The position numbers were made by a program, and so were the translations under genes. Shown one piece after another: positions 23,001 through 32,953 of a DNA stretch of 64,000 nucleotides. The notes below the pieces were generated by a model that did no database searches, had not been told where the DNA came from, and worked only from the letters and a program-made list of their open reading frames with translations. Each line of letters starts with the position of its first letter. The first letter of the stretch is position 1. The stretch is taken from contig OZ025818.1 of NCBI GenBank assembly GCA_964019425.1, positions 558,001 to 622,000 of the forward strand, written 5' to 3'. Source of the DNA: Flectonema sp. DT1601. Its lineage: Eukaryota > Euglenozoa > Diplonemea > Diplonemida > Diplonemidae.

Positions 23001-23569
23001 GTGGCTTCAATTGGAATGACATCCCAGCGATTGGGAGGAGCAGCAGCAACTTTCTGAAACGGGGTGTTCTGTTCGTATGTGTGAATGTTTGTTTCATTAA
23101 ATATCGAGATCAGTGTTCTTAAAGTAATTTCACTCGCTATCTCTCCACCTGTTTTCCAAAGACTGGATAAGTTTGGGATTAAGTCTTCCCATTGAAGAGG
23201 CCAAAGACGCAAAGCAACCATAGCAGTCACATGAGCTAATTTTTGAATAACAATAGAATTCGATGATATTTTACACAGTCCCATCTCTGATCCGAGCCAC
23301 ATCAGTTTTTTCTTCCAATCTGACGTCGAGTTCTGATCGTAAGATTCCCACCACTTATCAATACAATCCTCAAGTAAATGATATCCGAAATGTTGCAAAA
23401 CAACATCACTACTACTCACATAACTAAAACCCAATTCAGCCAACTGCCCTTTACAATTTTCTTTAACTTTCGTAATGAACTCCTCAGCTCCCTTTCTTTC
23501 ATTATTATCTGTTGTAGTGTAGGCTATCTGAGCTGCTGCAGCCAGCTGAGTGTGAAATTGCATTGCCAT
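20078..23569 (-). CDS. Exportin-5-like karyopherin (importin-beta superfamily)
   Basis: 1163 aa from MAMQFHTQ, close to the usual 1200 aa of exportin-5/HASTY. These are Ran-GTP-dependent nuclear export receptors for structured RNA and some proteins. The N-terminal HEAT array fits the family: DVVLQHFGYHLLEDCIDKWW, then ALRLWPLQWEDLIPNLSSLW, matching the WPQxWP helix of exportin-5, then repeated helical pairs to the C-terminus. The open frame extends upstream to another ATG, but that part contains a GTGAGT donor and a T-rich CCTCAG acceptor about 46 nt before the chosen ATG, so it is probably leader with an intron or trans-splice site. Single coding exon. Exportin-5 rather than importin-13 or transportin-3 is my best reading, not tested by search. 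Confidence 0.78.
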   Translation of the reverse strand: MAMQFHTQLAAAAQIAYTTTDNNERKGAEEFITKVKENCKGQLAELGFSYVSSSDVVLQHFGYHLLEDCIDKWWESYDQNSTSDWKKKLMWLGSEMGLCKISSNSIVIQKLAHVTAMVALRLWPLQWEDLIPNLSSLWKTGGEIASEITLRTLISIFNETNIHTYEQNTPFQKVAAAPPNRWDVIPIEATRKANILRALQANSPIIIQNVNSYIAQVINKHLQTGCQFAKRELKLCVELYNETCTKIPITALISSGTTTNWGRLLSSSAVCSDMAQVVRSVVDCVDKLESVTSSVLQFLEHLLKYISSVIKGHADTGHLEQNEEAFSASYLYVLKLVDISITIIRNDVLLRKIIESSSFASSVRDVTISMMIHPSGVVHLNSLVMLKRLLLYKGMATVVFGWGDSEFLLPMLQSTCGPHLVKSYLSTIKKSMRYSHEDFSNDEEEKVHHTYLVSTHKELCVMITAGRPEAVGSFLIAMLSDLLSHHSMPTLADQRGQLGNITTSSETYYYWARAETTLHHLSGNLWLTPQTDRDLANITQTLLTIRISDAIMLSKYMGVLQNVTCLLCKNMSHSDIFGNIVQTLINYMRFPMTADSVASRRKVQTVLIHLSDSLKREMVPHLELFRKAWITYQEEYVLTDQETSLLTETICNTVNLLPELKRKAMVTSLLQPIAEPWSSLRSELFSDPSQFKLFIEGLVSEDQQSQLRIKGLKGKLRKCISILQGIFKRIKPGADMNPTSLNVLDPLLQLVSSLHTVWSPSQLSASASVILTPPNEEKEQCVGGSTGTSNITDPVFHARQYVGQCRASCYCLLGVLGYFYRDDYAAFHRRVAREIFTPSLQNLELLQLKYFWNEFCVPFFLQAPVGCGEVLRESLPQLVSFLYERLNKGWLQWSERNKSSTGSKSITTPGNMSANKITTDEGWELKILTDFTQEIASAFFHIANIALGSEAVNTKLKKFMRSPEDGAILKAACVTMCSDTVLLSPIVSILSAAMCWPAPSASVQAVEALNKIIPAIPQASRASLQDTFLSLLGASLFRVAELQTPDKLKANRESQLLTYCINLITEIYASLLPRQEPGQMLLQMGIPTSTIYELESALTPCGGSGGNARKFRAKFKALLNPPKGQQRIIRSLTQFNPIRLKSQKTNSSADEFQCTLAMGSILS

Positions 23570-23794
23570 TTTAGGGGAGTTGGGCTTGAGAATCCCAGGG
23601 GAGGTTAGGCTGAGGAAAAAAAAAATATTTAAACGGGAAAAAAAGAAATACTCACATTTCTGACTCATACCTGCCTTATTGGCGGTGTTGTCATCAACTA
23701 TGCATCATGAGTAGATACGATGCGTGAGATGATGAAGAGGTGTCTTATAAAACCAAACCTTTTGGAACAAGCAACTCGAGTACTAGCTGCATTG

Positions 23795-24409
23795 CTATTT
23801 AGAATCCGACGATGATTTTGGTGAATCATCACTGCTTTCAATCCTCTTTGAAAATTTCTTGTCTTCTTTTTGTGGAGGTGGTTGCGGAGCGTCCACTACA
23901 AGTGTAACAGGACCATCGTTAACGATGTTTACATTCATGTACTCTCCGAAGGCTCCAGTTTCGATATTTTCCTGTTTTAGTTTTAAGTTGTATTGTGTTA
24001 GTAACTTTTAACAGAAAAAGGGGAAAAAAAAAAAACTACAAAATTAACATACGGGTTTGTAAGCCGCTCTCATCGCGGCAACAAATTCATCGAAGAAAGG
24101 CTGTGATTCACTCCCTTTCATTGCGTTGTGAAAGTCTGGTTTTGCTCCTTTCAAAACATGACAAAGAGTGAACTGACTCACAATAAGAATCGACCCGTTC
24201 ACGTCTGTTATATTCTTAGCCCAAGGTTTCCCGTCAGTATTGTCGTATATTTTCAATGATAATAATTTTTTTACCATCCAAGGAATCATTGATTTGTCAT
24301 CATTCCTATCAATTCCAACAAGTACACACATTCCCTTTCCTATTTTTGATATAACTTCACCCTCCACAGTAACTGACGACTCCAGTACTCGCTGGACGAT
24401 TCCTCTCAT
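23795..24409 (-). CDS. DTD1: D-aminoacyl-tRNA deacylase
   Basis: Two exons (24409-24053, 23971-23795) joined in phase 0 across an 81-bp GTATGT...AACAG intron, about 177 aa. DTD hydrolyses D-amino acids (and glycine) mischarged on tRNA in the cytosol. Both catalytic-pocket signatures are present: SQFTL in exon 1, and NDGPVT, carrying the Gly-cisPro pair, in exon 2. The start MRGIVQRVLESSVTV is the canonical N-terminus. Exon 2 encodes IETGAFGEYMNVNIVNDGP, as in family members, then a 30-residue charged Ser/Lys tail beyond the usual end. A TTCAGAATAACAG acceptor-like site lies about 20 nt before the ATG. Confidence 0.95.
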
Positions 24410-25097
24410 TATGATGTTGTAGAAGTATGGCTGTTATTCTGAATAGATTAAAAAAAAAAAAAACATTCAAAACATAATATCACCACCTGTTAATGAGTGA
24501 ATAAAAGTGATTTTTTGTCATATTGCCATGGTTTTTTTTTTTTTTTTTTTTTCCACACACATAAACTATACATCATGATGAGAATACTCAAATGAAGAAT
24601 TTTATAATTTTCCCGAAAACGGATATCAACTGTCAGGCTCGTTATACCGTCTGTCATGATTATTCCTCAACCAGCTCCTTTTTGTAGATTTGCGTGAGAA
24701 GTTGCAAACTAAGAATGCCCCCTCAACTTGATAAATAATAATATCAAATCAAATGGAATCCTTTAACAGCTATTCGTACTTTTTATTAGTTTTTTTTGTA
24801 TGAGAAATAATGGGAATTTATATAGACTCTCTCCATAGTTTACAACACACGTTAACCTTTTTGTACATTCGTATCGTCACTTTCCCTTTATTGTTATAGC
24901 GTCTCACTGATTTCACTCAGGTGGGGGTTGAAACTTTTTTTTTGACATCACTCAAAGGGGAGGGGAGAACTCTGGAAGAGTTTGTTTACGTTTTTTCAAT
25001 GATAAAAATCGTTTAAACACTCCGATATCACTATTCCCTGTTGGATCGAATGTGGCAACCGAGAGACAACTAACTACAGTCTGCGTGGTAGAAGTTC
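24410..25097. other. Spacer without recognisable features
   Basis: About 690 bases with A- and T-runs near 24450-24550. No coding or structural element is supported. Confidence 0.5.
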
Positions 25098-25508
25098 CTA
25101 TTTTATAAATTTGAGAAGCGCGTCAAGTCTAACTGGTGGTTTCGATGCTCCATTAGCTTCAGGTTTGTGTCTTTTAATTGGAGTTTGTTCCAATCCACAA
25201 AAAGCTTGAATCTCATGAAGTCTCGAAGGAGTAGTATTTGGAGTCTGGACTCCGTTGCTTCTTCTGGGAGTGTGAGAACTGTTTTTATCAAAAAGTTTCT
25301 TACTTTGCTCATATAACCCATTGTTATTCCCTTGTAAATATGACATTAGTGAGTCTATTCTGTTTGGTGGATCTCTTCCTCTCTTCGTCTTCTGAACCTC
25401 AATTCCAGTCAGTCTCGCCACTGCTTCACCTCTTTTTGCAACGCTACCACGTGAACGAGCTACGCTGCTTTGTGAACCTCCATTTCGAGCCTGTCCTTCA
25501 ATTGGCAT
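25098..25508 (-). CDS. Small basic protein with a duplicated short motif
   Basis: 136 aa, not recognised. Rich in Arg, Lys, Ser, Asn and Pro, so probably disordered and perhaps nuclear (KRGRDPPNR, KRHKPE). A ten-residue motif occurs twice: RIDSLMSYLQ near residues 50-59, and RLDALLKFIK as the last ten residues. Both have the form R-[IL]-D-x-L-[ML]-x-[YF]-[LI] and could be paired amphipathic binding helices. It lies between the deacylase and the WD40 gene on the same strand; a 30-base homopolymer sits just before the ATG. The frame is open throughout, with codon use like its neighbours. Confidence 0.6.
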   Translation of the reverse strand: MPIEGQARNGGSQSSVARSRGSVAKRGEAVARLTGIEVQKTKRGRDPPNRIDSLMSYLQGNNNGLYEQSKKLFDKNSSHTPRRSNGVQTPNTTPSRLHEIQAFCGLEQTPIKRHKPEANGASKPPVRLDALLKFIK

Positions 25509-25631
25509 TTCTCGTTTTTTTTTTTTTTTTTTTTTTTTTTTTTGGTATTGTCAATTACTATTGAGAAAGATGAAAAGGCTTTTTTATATTTTTTTACAAT
25601 AATCACAAACAAAAAAAAAAAACCTAATTTG

Positions 25632-25667
<36 letters not shown>

Positions 25668-26124
25668 AAATTTAAATTAATAATCATAAAATAATAATAT
25701 TTTTTTTTTTAAAACTTTTTTTTCTGAAAACGGAGAGGGGGGCAATGTATAGCAGCTGTAAGCACGTATGAAGAGTCTTTGGGAATCGATTCCACGAGAA
25801 TAAACAATTTGTGTGAATATACACATTTTGCTATTTTCCTCATGGAAGGCTTAACCAAACAGTCAATTTTCTAGTCAAAAAAGACTTTAAAAAACACTAT
25901 ACAGAAAAATAGATAAATCTTAAATAGGAATTATGGGAAAGTCGGGAGAAAAAAAAAAAAAAAAAAAAAAATTAAAAAGGTGAGGTTATAATAACCAAAC
26001 CCGATGAACTTAATGGCCACCCTTCTGTGTAATGAGACAGGTAACCAAAAAAAGAATGGCTGCATTGCTAAATGCAACGAACTGATTATGTGATATTTAA
26101 CTTTTCGATGGTACCAAAAGGAAG
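25509..26124. other. Spacer with very long A/T runs
   Basis: Contains T-runs of about 30 (25520-25545 and 25630-25662) and an A-run near 25950. No gene is seen. Confidence 0.6.
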
Positions 26125-28730
26125 TTAGAATTCAATTATTTTTTTCATCGGAGGACGTGGAGGCACTCCCACAGAATCAACGATATCACCAACATCAATA
26201 TCAGCAGCATCCTCAGCCATTAAAGGAGTAGGAGGAGTCGCAATTGGGCAATTAGTATTCGGTTCCGGTGATGCTGATTGACTACTTGCCTGCGATGATG
26301 TCCTTCTACAGTAAACCTTATGTACTGGAACCTCACCATTCACATCTGATGCTTCACATCTGTTTTAGAGTTTTGTTATTTAATTAAAACAAATACCAAA
26401 CATTAGATTATCAATATAAACACATACTCATTCAACATGTCAACAAGGGTACCTGACGCAGTAATCTCATCAGGGGAACTATTGTAGTGAATGTCATTGG
26501 ATGAAGTTACCGGGTGGATATCAGCGAAGTTCGTATCAGATGCTGAGGTTGTTGACTTTAGAAGAAGAGATGAGGGTCCACGAAGTTCAACAGGAGATTG
26601 ATCTGATGAGTTGAGGATCAGACTGCTTTCATTATCATGAGATGGACTCGCTCTAACGATACTTTCGGGTGAGTGGTATCCAGTACTTCCGTTAACCCAA
26701 CCCTCAACAGGAGTGATATCATCATCTGTTGGTGGTGACTCCATGTTAGTAGCCATCGCTTCTCTAAATGTAACACTTTCTATTTCATCATCACGATTCC
26801 CATTCATCACTTGTCTAAACGTCTTTTCTCTGACTTCCGACTCAACATCATATCTGTTTAGTCCTCGAGGACTATCATTTTCATAAATTGATTTCTTACT
26901 CAGCTGATTATTCAAATCAGGTGCCTTGGCTGAGTCAGTCCCTGAGTCTCTATGCGCAAGTGTATCCTCTAAGTAACTTTTAATATTATGGGAATTAACG
27001 AACTGATTGAATGATGAGCAGCTACGCGGAGATGAAGTTGCTGAATGAGGTCTTTTAGTCGCAGGTTTGTCCCAGGCGCCTCTCTTGAGTGGCATCCTGC
27101 TATCAGCTGAAGTGAGTGAATTAGAATCCCATCCGCATATCTCTGGGGAGACATCAGACATTGCTTTCCTTCCTTCGGAATTACATCGAAGTGCATGTTT
27201 CGTATTTAAAAGTCTTCGGGGTGATCGAGACCTCGACGTATGTCTTGGTATACCAGAAGAGTGAATTGGTGAGTTGTTTGTACGCATTCCTCTCGCTGTC
27301 CACTTACTAATTGAAGTAAACAGTTTCCAAATCTCTTGAAGCTTAGGACGCATGTCAGGTTTCTCAATCACAATACTTTTCATTAAGAAAGTAGCCCTCG
27401 CTCCAGCCTCTGAAGACAGCTGACAGGCTCGAGTTAAACGGGACTCACGTTCCGCAGCGAGAGATAGTTGAGTTGTGAAGACTCGTTTTTCTTTAACGAG
27501 TTCACTTTCTGCAGAGTGGAGCTGCCGCCTAAGCATCGCATTTTCGTCTGCGAGTTGTTGAAGTTCAGTTTTAGCGAGTCGTTGGTGGTGGGCAGCATCT
27601 CTACGAGATCCATTCAAGTCTTCAGATCGTTTAACAGCAGAAGGACTCTTCGCTCTTGAGGAATTACTGTGACTTCTAACAAGGGATACTTGTCGACTTA
27701 CTGAGTCACTTCCCTTTGAGGGATTTGGTGATCTCTTCTTCTTCCTACTTTTCCTAACAGTTTTTGATCGTATCATCGGAACAGTTGTTTCCAACACTCT
27801 CAAATCTTCACCAGTACACTTTCCTGTTATTTTAACAACTGATTGATCGCTGTCTCGTAGAATCCAAAGCTCAGCATGTCCAAGACCCGGATCCGAACTT
27901 GGCGACTCTTTTATCGGAAGCAGAGTACAGATATTCTGAATTGACAACTGTTGTAGACATGCCGGAGGATACAACTCTGTTGGAGATGATTGATATATTG
28001 GAGACCACAGTAGAATCTCTTTAGTTGAAGCAGTTAGAGTAAAACCAGAATTAGGAAGTAAATTTATTGAACAAACAGAACCCCTGTGACCAGCCAACGC
28101 TGCCATGAATTGTAACTCCGTCACATCCCACAGGAATAATTCTCCGTCATCTGCACCAGTCCATAGAAGGGAAGGTTGGGGATGGAAATGAAGTGTTCGA
28201 ATTGTGTTTTCATGTCCTATGAGTTTACCGGCTGGTTTAGATGTAGAGATGTTCCAACACCTGACGTAAGGACTACTGTCTACAGTAAACAACACCATCC
28301 CAATAGCATACAATGTACTGATTGGACCTGTTTCATTGGTAACACAGCGGAGTTGTTCTAATCTGTCAGCATGCCATTCAAATACACATTTATCATTCGA
28401 TCCTGTGTAGATTCTTCTACCATGGGATACCATTGAGGTAACAGATCCACAATGTGCTAATTGCTCAGCGTCTATTCGTCCTGTTTGAGTGTTATATATT
28501 CTGACTAACCCGCTCTCATATCCTACCCATAATCGAACATCCTGACCAGGTACTACTACCGTTGTTGTTATGTTGGTGTCAGTTTTTTGTTTTTGAAACT
28601 CCTGCATCACCGCACCATAACTATCCCTCCTGACAATTTCTGAACATGAAGAGCAGAATACTCCTCCTGATGTTACAACCCCACATGTTGCAATAAAATT
28701 TGTATCTACTGCTGTGACATCAAGCTCCAT
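26125..28730 (-). CDS. WD40-repeat protein with coiled coil
   Basis: Two exons (28730-26428, 26359-26125) joined across a 68-bp GTATGT...AAACAG intron with phase kept, 845 aa. The first about 300 residues form a beta-propeller-like array: LAHCGSVTSMVSHGRRIYTGS, then GHENTIRTLHFHPQPSLLWTG..DGELFLWDV, then GHRGSVCSINLLPNSGFTLTAS. A KKKR-containing basic stretch follows, then a coiled coil (AHHQRLAKTELQQLADENAM and on, about residues 385-450), then a long Ser-rich acidic tail ending PPRPPMKKIIEF. A scaffold role is likely; the partner is unknown. There is no signal or TM segment. Confidence 0.8.
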
Positions 28731-29291
28731 TGTTGGAGATGTGGGCTTGTGGGTGAGAATATAATATTTAAAAAGACTTTTATGTAGATATTTTATTATT
28801 TATTAACTCGCAGAACTCACTATCTTCTTGTTGTAAATGTTACCCTCGTGTTATGTAAACATTCGTGAGGGAGTGTTAAAAAAAGGGAAGAAAAAAAAAC
28901 AACTTTTTTTCTGCGTCTTGTAAGAAAGTTGAATTTGCAGTTAGTGTTTCGTTGTTTTTTTTTTTTATTCTTCTCTTCTCTTGGTTTTTTTTTTCTTTTT
29001 TTTCTGTTTTTTTTTCTTCTCGTACAAAAACCGTTCTTTTCATTTGGTGTAGAAGCAGCTCCAAGTGCTCACTCGATTGCTGTTTTAGCTTTTTGTAGCT
29101 TTGCGAGTTGTATCACATTTTGCGCCTGTTTTTTTTTTTATTTTGCACCGACGAAGTCGGAGAAGAAACCATTCAGATTAAGAGGCCGTTGTTTGTTATG
29201 GTCATGTTATCTTATTTTCCTGTGCCGCCAGTCTTGACTGACGATCAACAAAAATATATAAAGGTTGCTTATCTGAATAGTTTTAGTAATC
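28731..29291. other. Spacer with T-rich tracts; possible plus-strand exon material
   Basis: The plus-strand frame in 29150-29320 is open and coding-like (VLTDDQQKYIKVAYLNSFSN) after a strong TTTTCCTGTGCCGCCAG acceptor, but I could not connect it to the downstream frame. The remainder is T-rich low-complexity sequence. Confidence 0.35.
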
Positions 29292-29627
29292 ATGTGCAGA
29301 GAGAAAGGCAGAAGGCTTCATAGTCGTAAAACTACTCCACGAGCTGGATCCTCTGATAAGACAGACTCAGAAGTAATCGAAAAGAGGTATCGACCTACTA
29401 GAAATAACATACATCTACGAATTTCATCTGAGCTTCAGATTTCTGATATCCAGCATACATCTTATTGTATTGCGTTGTCATTAAATCAACCTGTTTGGGG
29501 TATTTTTTTTTTTATATCCTAATCTCTACAACAGTCATCAGTTGAGAAGACATAAATTCACACCTGAGAGTTAAAGTTGTCAGCACCCATAATGTGGGGG
29601 AGAGTTCGTGTTAATTGTCGAGAGTAA
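29292..29627 (+). CDS. Possible small plus-strand gene, unknown
   Basis: Not recognised. The ATG at 29292 follows a GAATAGTTTTAG acceptor-like site by 5 nt. The frame encodes a basic, hydrophilic product (KTTPRAGSSDKTDSEVIEKR, then RPTRNNIHLRISSELQ). Two ends are possible: read-through to a stop at 29522 (76 aa), or splicing at GTATTT (29500) to CAG (29583), an 84-bp intron of the size usual here, giving a stop at 29625-29627 (83 aa). It opposes the surrounding minus-strand genes. Codon content looks coding, but nothing else supports it. Confidence 0.3.
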
Positions 29628-29787
29628 GTGTAAATAATACTGGTTTTGAGAAAATTAATTATTTATTTTAAAGCTACAAAATAAAAAAAAGCAGAATAAA
29701 CACCACATGTCATGTGTAAACAGGAATAAATACCAGTAATATAAAAAATACTATAAAACTAAGAACATAGAAATGTTCAAATTTTTA

Positions 29788-32115
29788 CTACTCCAATAAG
29801 ATTCCATCTCGTAGAGAGGTTTTCGAACTAAGTAAGTGTGCGACTCGTAGTCCAACCACATCTGTACTTTTAAGTTTCTTGTTGAGGGTTTCCCATTTTC
29901 CTGCATCATAGGCGCTCCAATACGATTCACTCCATCCCCAGTCTTCTTCCAACTCGTCTGTGTCTGCAGACTTGCAATTACCTTCGAATATTTGAATTCT
30001 CTGTCCGCTATCTGCAACACGCCAACTGTCGATAGGACGAATCAGTTGTTTCAGAGCTGGGTCATTACTCGCTGAATAGAAATGAGAAGGACAGGCTGCA
30101 TGTAGCATCGGCGTTTGAAACTCACGAGCTGAGTCAGATAAGAGTTCAGAAAGTCTCATGCAGGGACCAAATATTGAAATAAACTTTTGAGTGCTGCTTC
30201 CAACATCTCCACTAAACACACCTCCAGTTGCAACTCCAGCATGGAATACAGCAGTAGATCCTGTTCTTGACATTCCTTGAGTAGCTACGAGTAGTGAGCA
30301 ACATTCGAATGCATTTTCCAAATGAGCAGGACAGTGTTTTGTTATATTCCAACTTACGTAAGCCCAGGTACAACAAATAGTGATGATGTTTCCGTTGGTT
30401 CGCTCGACAGCATTGGCTACTCGACCACAGACGTCTCGTACGTGACGGATTCCTGCAAAAGAACTATTGACACCACCCCCACCACCACCACCACCACTGT
30501 TATTATTATCAACAAATACATCGATTCTTGCTACAGTAATGTTTGAGTGTTTACCATATTTAACATTAACGCTGGTAAACTTTCCTGCATAAGATTGAAT
30601 AGTTGATCTTGAACTATTAGTCCTCCCATCAAGATGTTTAGTTCCGTGTTTCATTGCTATTGCTTCCAAGTGAACGTCTTTTTTGTGTTCGTGTTCGGTT
30701 GGGAATATCGCAATCAGTTCTTCAGCAACAGCAAAACCTCGTAAGGATATCTTCCCAAGTGGCCGTTGTAAAAATTTAATTTTTTCCTCAATCGATGTTA
30801 ACTGTAACTGAGTGACTGTCACAGTTCCTTCTACACCAACACTTTCCATGCGTGAGGCTTTGTTGGTAACAGGACCAAAGTAATCACAACGACCTGTTAC
30901 TTCATTTTGTTCAATTCGAGCTTCACCAGCATGTGCTGAAACACGCAAGCTAATACCAGATATCTGCCATGGCCATTCAGTATCACTCATTCTGCTTTGT
31001 AATTCGAGTCCGAAACTACAAGCATCAGAAAGAGTATCGAACGCTATCATGAATGAATCACCAATCGTCTTAACTTCATAACCGTCAAACATATCAATAA
31101 GTGATCTTATTAGTGTGTTGTGCATTCGAAGTCCTCTTGACATCGCTTCGGGATGAAGTTCCCACAAAGTAGTCGACGATACAATGTCTGTAAACAAGAT
31201 CGTAATTAACTCTCCTGTTTGTACTCCACTTCGGTCAAGACCAGGTGGGTTGCGACTGATGGGCTGTTTAAAATCATCAGTGTTGTCAACTAGACATCTT
31301 CCACTTGAATCTTCAAGAGCTGAACTGAATAGAGAATCAGGAAGATAAGGTTTATATAATTCTAAATTTTCAATCATTTGAGTGAGAACTTCATGAAGTT
31401 CATTCTCCACGTTGCTTTCTAGTAGAGCAGCAGCTCTCTCGAGGTTGAATGCGAGTAACTGAGTTACAATTAATTTTGAAAGGTTCAAAGCATTTACTAA
31501 TTTTTGTTTTTCATCCAAAGCCTGATCTTTAAATCCTTTTGTAAAATAATAATCGAGTAGGATAACTCCAACTACCGCAACCATGGTTCCGATGGCATCA
31601 GCTATTCCTATTTGACATGGAGGGTTTTCACAATTCAATTTCTTTTGTCGATCGTATAGAGAGGGAGTTCCTTCTGCGTCAAATAGCCCCCATCTGATTG
31701 ATTTTTCTGAAGCAATTAGAGCATTCCATCCAATCAAGAGGGAGATTATGAGGAATTGACTTCGTCGTTTTGTTACTTCCAGTAGGAGTTGAATATCCAA
31801 TAAGAGAATGCAAATTGTCCAAGGACTGATTGAAGATTGTGATAGAGCATTCCAGTCAAGGATTAGCATTGCGACTGCGAATACAACGGAATAAACCTCG
31901 ACTAGTAAGTCTGATACAGTTCTTTTTATCATTAGTGCTGCGACCATTCCTAGTTGTGTTGCTACCAAGAGATCGTAACCAAGTGATCTTAGAATATTAT
32001 TCGTCCCAGCAATCTGTCCCATTAACGGTGGGATAGACGCCAATGTCGCTACACCAACAGTTGAAAATAATACTTTGCGTCTCCTTCGATTGGCTGGTGA
32101 ATCTGAGTCGATATT

Positions 32116-32118
<3 letters not shown>
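29788..32118 (-). CDS. Membrane class III adenylyl cyclase with second cyclase-like domain
   Basis: 776 aa, single exon. About six hydrophobic segments (17-190) are followed by a linker helix and a class III cyclase domain (about 300-470). Catalytic residues are visible: metal ligands D311 (LFTDIVSS) and D354 (KTIGDSF), substrate-selecting K350 and D412 (GRCDYFG), and transition-state N419 and R423 (NKASRM). The Lys/Asp pair indicates ATP, so cAMP is the likely product. A second, degenerate cyclase-like domain (about 520-720) keeps GVATGGVFSGDVGSS but not the metal motifs, and contains a Gly8 run. This recalls the same degenerate module in the neighbouring kinase gene. The ATG is preceded by a 24-base A-run and a TTATTTTTTAG acceptor. 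Confidence 0.88.
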
Positions 32119-32146
<28 letters not shown>

Positions 32147-32833
32147 CAACTTCCTAAAAAATAATAAAAGAAATTTGTTCATCAAACAAAACATTACTAC
32201 TTTACAATGAAAAAATAATACACCACATCAGTTCGTTCCGAAGAGTGTTTTCTTTGCTTGTACAAAAGTACAGCCGCTACGCATTTCTTTTTTTTCCACT
32301 AGTTTTTTTTATGGTTTTGAAAACAAGATTATAAAAAGACCAATTAACAGCAGAGCTGTGCTGATCTTCCATAACAGAATTGAACTTGGCTGGAAAAGTC
32401 TTGGAAGAAAAAAAAAAAAAAAAGAGACTTTCCAACAAAATTCCGAGAAAAAAAAAAACTACCTTACGGCTAATTGGCAAAAGAGAGGAATGTGTGTGAC
32501 AACTAACAAACAAAAACAGCGACTAGAAGAAATAAAACATAAAAATTGACTCATCGCCTCCTGAAGCAGTAACAACAACGAAAGCCTAACGAATACAAAG
32601 AAAAGAGATAGTAAACAACAAACACACACTTTGAACTTAAATTGGTAAGCAGCAAGAAAGAATGAACACCATAATAGCGTATCTTCACATTAAAGGTCCT
32701 CAGACAGGTTGGAAGAAAAAAAAACATAAAATAATAAGTCACAAAACTCACATCAGAAAAGAGAGGAGGAGAACATACATCGATCCTGAAAAGGTTCGTT
32801 TTTGACTCCCCAGTTATAAAAAGAAAAACATAT
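32119..32833. other. Spacer without recognisable features
   Basis: About 715 bases with A/T runs. No gene is supported. Confidence 0.5.
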
Positions 32834-32900
32834 TTAATACAAATTAAGAAGTGGTGACAGCAGCATGTCATCGGCAGTGGCTCTGTCTTCAGGTCGTACC

Positions 32901-32953
<53 letters not shown>

